Assembly: GCA_002254765.1 (NCBI GenBank)
Contig: NJDV01000031.1
Location: 1-6,253 of the forward strand
Direction: 5' to 3'
DNA length: 6,253 bases
Source of the DNA: Thermoplasmatales archaeon ex4484_36
Lineage (GTDB): Archaea; Thermoplasmatota; Penumbrarchaeia; Penumbrarchaeales; EX4484-36
The position numbers and the translations under genes were made by a program. The notes beneath the pieces are model-generated. The model made no database searches, was not told the DNA's origin, and worked only from the letters and a program-made list of their open reading frames with translations. Shown here one piece after another: positions 4,227-6,253 of this stretch. Every line of letters begins with the position of its first letter. The stretch's first letter is position 1.

Positions 4227-6253
4227 ATGAGAAGTAAAGTTCGTCTGAACGTGATTTTGGTGCTGATGCTTGTTATGAGCGGACTTGCCGGGCTGGTTAT
4301 GTTCTCACCGGTATCCACCGGAGCCACGGCGTATGATGTCTCCATTTCCGTGCCTGTGGCTTCCAAGACCATATCTCCCGGCGGAAGGGCGCAGTACACC
4401 TACACCATAACCAACGAGGGTACCAATGCCGACCGCTACACCGTGAACATAACATACGACCAGAGCTACCGCAACAGAGGCTGGACCGCCACCATAACGC
4501 TGGTGTCCACCTCCTTGATATCCTCCGGGAACTCCGTTGCGGGAACGCTCATAGTAACCGCCCCCTCCAACGCCTCGGTGACGGATCAGTTCACCGTCAT
4601 GATAAGGGTTACCTCCCAGACCGACCCTGTCAACTCCACCGCCAGCACCTATACAGTGACTGGGATCACCCCCCGGTATGGGGTCTCCATTCAGACCCCC
4701 GCCCCTAAGACGGCTAGCAAGGGCACCACGGTGACCTACCGCTTCAACGTGACCAACACCGGGAACTCCAACGATATAATAACCTTGACCGTTGTGAGCT
4801 ATCCCACAGGCTGGGTACAGCCCCAGCTGAGCTATTCTGCCTCTCAGCTCCCCCCCAACGGGAAGATGCCGGTTAACCTTACTGTCTTCGTTCCCTACAC
4901 TGCCACCGCACAGCCCTACTCCACCACCATACAGGCGGTCTCCAGCGGAAACTCCTCTGTGAGGGCCGTTGCAGTGATCACAACAAACGTGGCGCAGAAT
5001 TACAATGTGGCCATAAGCTCGGAGGGGACGAAGTACGTAAGTATAGAACCAGGCTCCTTCGTTGTATTCAACGTCACCGTGACCAACATAGGAAATGGCT
5101 ACGACCGCTTCTCCCTCTCCACCTACGTTCCATCCCAGTACGTGAACCAGGGGTGGAACGCTGATCTCTCCTCCGACAACACCGGAACTGATCTGCCCCC
5201 GGGTGGAACCTACAACACAACCCTGATCATAACCCCCCCACCCTCATCCAACAGACCCCGGGCGGGAGACAAGATGGAGGTGTGGATAAACGCCACCTCC
5301 ATGTATGACACCTCAACACCCCGTGCAACAGCCTCCACCAAGGTCACCGCCCTTGTGAGGCAGTTCTTCAGCATATCACTGATGGGCATCGTGGTGACCC
5401 AGAGCGTGGACCCAGGCTCCACTGCAACCTTCCGCTTCCAGGTGAAGAACACCGGCAACGGTGAGGACAACGTGAGGTTCTCCGTGCCGGAGCTCCACGG
5501 CTGGAGCGCACCCTCCATCAACCCCAACTCTGTGACCTTGGGTTCTGGGGAGGTTGCCAACGTCTCCCTTACCATAAGGGCACCCTCCGGTGCCCTGGCC
5601 ACGGAGCCCTACGTCTTCACCCTCTGGGTCAACTCCACCAAGTCCTCCGCCTCAGATTACCAGCTCTTCACAGTTAACGTGAACCAGACCTACCGGGTCA
5701 AGGTGGAGCCCCAGAGTGGCTACTCCGCCGTCATACCTGATGGCTACCCCGGCAGGTTCGTCTCGTTCCGCCTGAGGGCCGTGAATCTTGGCAACGGCGT
5801 AGACGACTTCGACCTCTCAGTGGGGTCCTCGGACCCGTCCCTCATCTCCACCTGGAACCCCACCCTTGACAGCCCCAGCATAGAGAGGCTGAGGCCCTCC
5901 GAGGGGTACAACTTCACTGTAACCATGTTCGTGCCCTTCAACGCCACAACCGGCAGCTACAGCTTCTATGTGAACTGCAGTTCAAGGTCCGACAGCACCA
6001 AATATTTCCGCCTCCCCCTGATAGTGCAGATACCCCAGCTCTACAACGTTGAGATCACATCAAATGCTGACAACCTTGCCGCCGGCTACTCAACTGTCAC
6101 AAACCCCGTGAAGGTGAAGTTCAACATAACCGTTTACAACCGGGGGAGCGGGGATGACGACATAACCATAGGAATCAGCAGCGTCCCGTCGGAGTTCTCC
6201 GGCCTGTACTCCCTCTACTTCGCCGAGAACAGCGCCAGATCCATAAGCATATC
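4227..6253 (+). CDS. Secreted NEW3/CARDB-like repeat surface protein, 3' end missing
   Basis: Frame open to the window edge; 675 residues visible, no stop. Residues 1-35 are a classic signal peptide: basic start (MRSKVR), hydrophobic core (VILVLMLVMSGLAGLVMF), and a likely cleavage after Ala35 in TGATA. The rest is at least six tandem beta-sandwich repeats of about 108-121 residues beginning at Tyr36, Tyr151, Tyr259, Phe380, Tyr489 and Tyr606. Each starts with an aromatic-x-V/I-x-I strand and about 25 residues later carries a V-x-N-x-G-N-x-x-D-like motif: TNEGTNADR (62-70), TNTGNSND (176-183), TNIGNGYDR (286-294), KNTGNGEDN (407-415), VNLGNGVDD (519-527), YNRGSGDDD (637-645). This pattern is that of NEW3/CARDB-like extracellular domains in archaeal cell-surface proteins. 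Sixteen N-x-S/T sequons suggest heavy N-glycosylation; Ser, Thr and Asn are abundant. Only one cysteine is visible in the mature part. Its ligand, and any C-terminal anchor or sorting tail, cannot be seen. Divergent from the ribbon-helix-helix gene. Confidence 0.85.
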   Translation, partial: MRSKVRLNVILVLMLVMSGLAGLVMFSPVSTGATAYDVSISVPVASKTISPGGRAQYTYTITNEGTNADRYTVNITYDQSYRNRGWTATITLVSTSLISSGNSVAGTLIVTAPSNASVTDQFTVMIRVTSQTDPVNSTASTYTVTGITPRYGVSIQTPAPKTASKGTTVTYRFNVTNTGNSNDIITLTVVSYPTGWVQPQLSYSASQLPPNGKMPVNLTVFVPYTATAQPYSTTIQAVSSGNSSVRAVAVITTNVAQNYNVAISSEGTKYVSIEPGSFVVFNVTVTNIGNGYDRFSLSTYVPSQYVNQGWNADLSSDNTGTDLPPGGTYNTTLIITPPPSSNRPRAGDKMEVWINATSMYDTSTPRATASTKVTALVRQFFSISLMGIVVTQSVDPGSTATFRFQVKNTGNGEDNVRFSVPELHGWSAPSINPNSVTLGSGEVANVSLTIRAPSGALATEPYVFTLWVNSTKSSASDYQLFTVNVNQTYRVKVEPQSGYSAVIPDGYPGRFVSFRLRAVNLGNGVDDFDLSVGSSDPSLISTWNPTLDSPSIERLRPSEGYNFTVTMFVPFNATTGSYSFYVNCSSRSDSTKYFRLPLIVQIPQLYNVEITSNADNLAAGYSTVTNPVKVKFNITVYNRGSGDDDITIGISSVPSEFSGLYSLYFAENSARSISI

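Noticed and set aside
4076..4399. Minus-strand open frame of 107 codons over the spacer and the signal peptide region
   Set aside because: It would cover both divergent promoters and the coding start of the surface protein; composition does not resemble a real protein.
5210..5602. Minus-strand open frame of 130 codons
   Set aside because: Antisense to the surface-protein repeats; no start signal or domain, explained by codon structure of the real gene.

Overview
The window reads as GC-rich archaeal DNA, most likely from a euryarchaeon of the Thermoplasmata type. The evidence for an archaeon is a stand-alone riboflavin-pathway reductase with no fused deaminase, a PAC2-family protein, TATA-like boxes upstream of genes, heavy use of AGG (Arg) and ATA (Ile) codons, and a secreted protein built of NEW3/CARDB-like beta-sandwich repeats. 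A ThiI with a C-terminal rhodanese-like domain is uncommon in archaea but known from Thermoplasma; this is the reason for the narrower, inferred placement. No tRNA, rRNA, CRISPR array, transposon or phage gene is visible.

Layout. Positions 1-285 (+) hold the last 94 codons of dnaJ, cut by the window edge. Only 2 bp away, convergent on the minus strand, lies arfC (288-947), the reductase of archaeal riboflavin/F420 precursor synthesis. An AT/GC-mosaic spacer (948-1152) separates arfC from a divergent pair on the plus strand: a PAC2-family proteasome-assembly-chaperone/activator homologue (1153-1923) and thiI (1946-3388), 22 bp apart and probably one operon. thiI converges, with a 14-bp gap, on a minus-strand gene (3403-4050) for a putative ribbon-helix-helix DNA-binding protein with an unrecognised C-terminal domain. 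A second divergent spacer (4051-4226) has a canonical TATA box for the last gene, a TATA-like element for the regulator, and three copies of the heptamer TGCAAAG. From 4227 to the window end (+) runs an uninterrupted open frame for a large secreted surface protein with a signal peptide and six visible tandem repeats; its 3' end is outside the window.

How the genes fit. DnaJ and the PAC2 protein both concern proteostasis; the PAC2 protein ends in Met-Tyr-Gly, which fits the HbYX motif that docks activators on the 20S proteasome. ThiI makes 4-thiouridine in tRNA and can feed sulfur to thiamine synthesis. The right part looks like a self-contained module: a surface protein divergently transcribed from a small DNA-binding protein, with shared candidate operator sites between them. 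That module and the PAC2 tail are the most interesting parts. I see no clear-cut new multi-gene defence or metabolic system.
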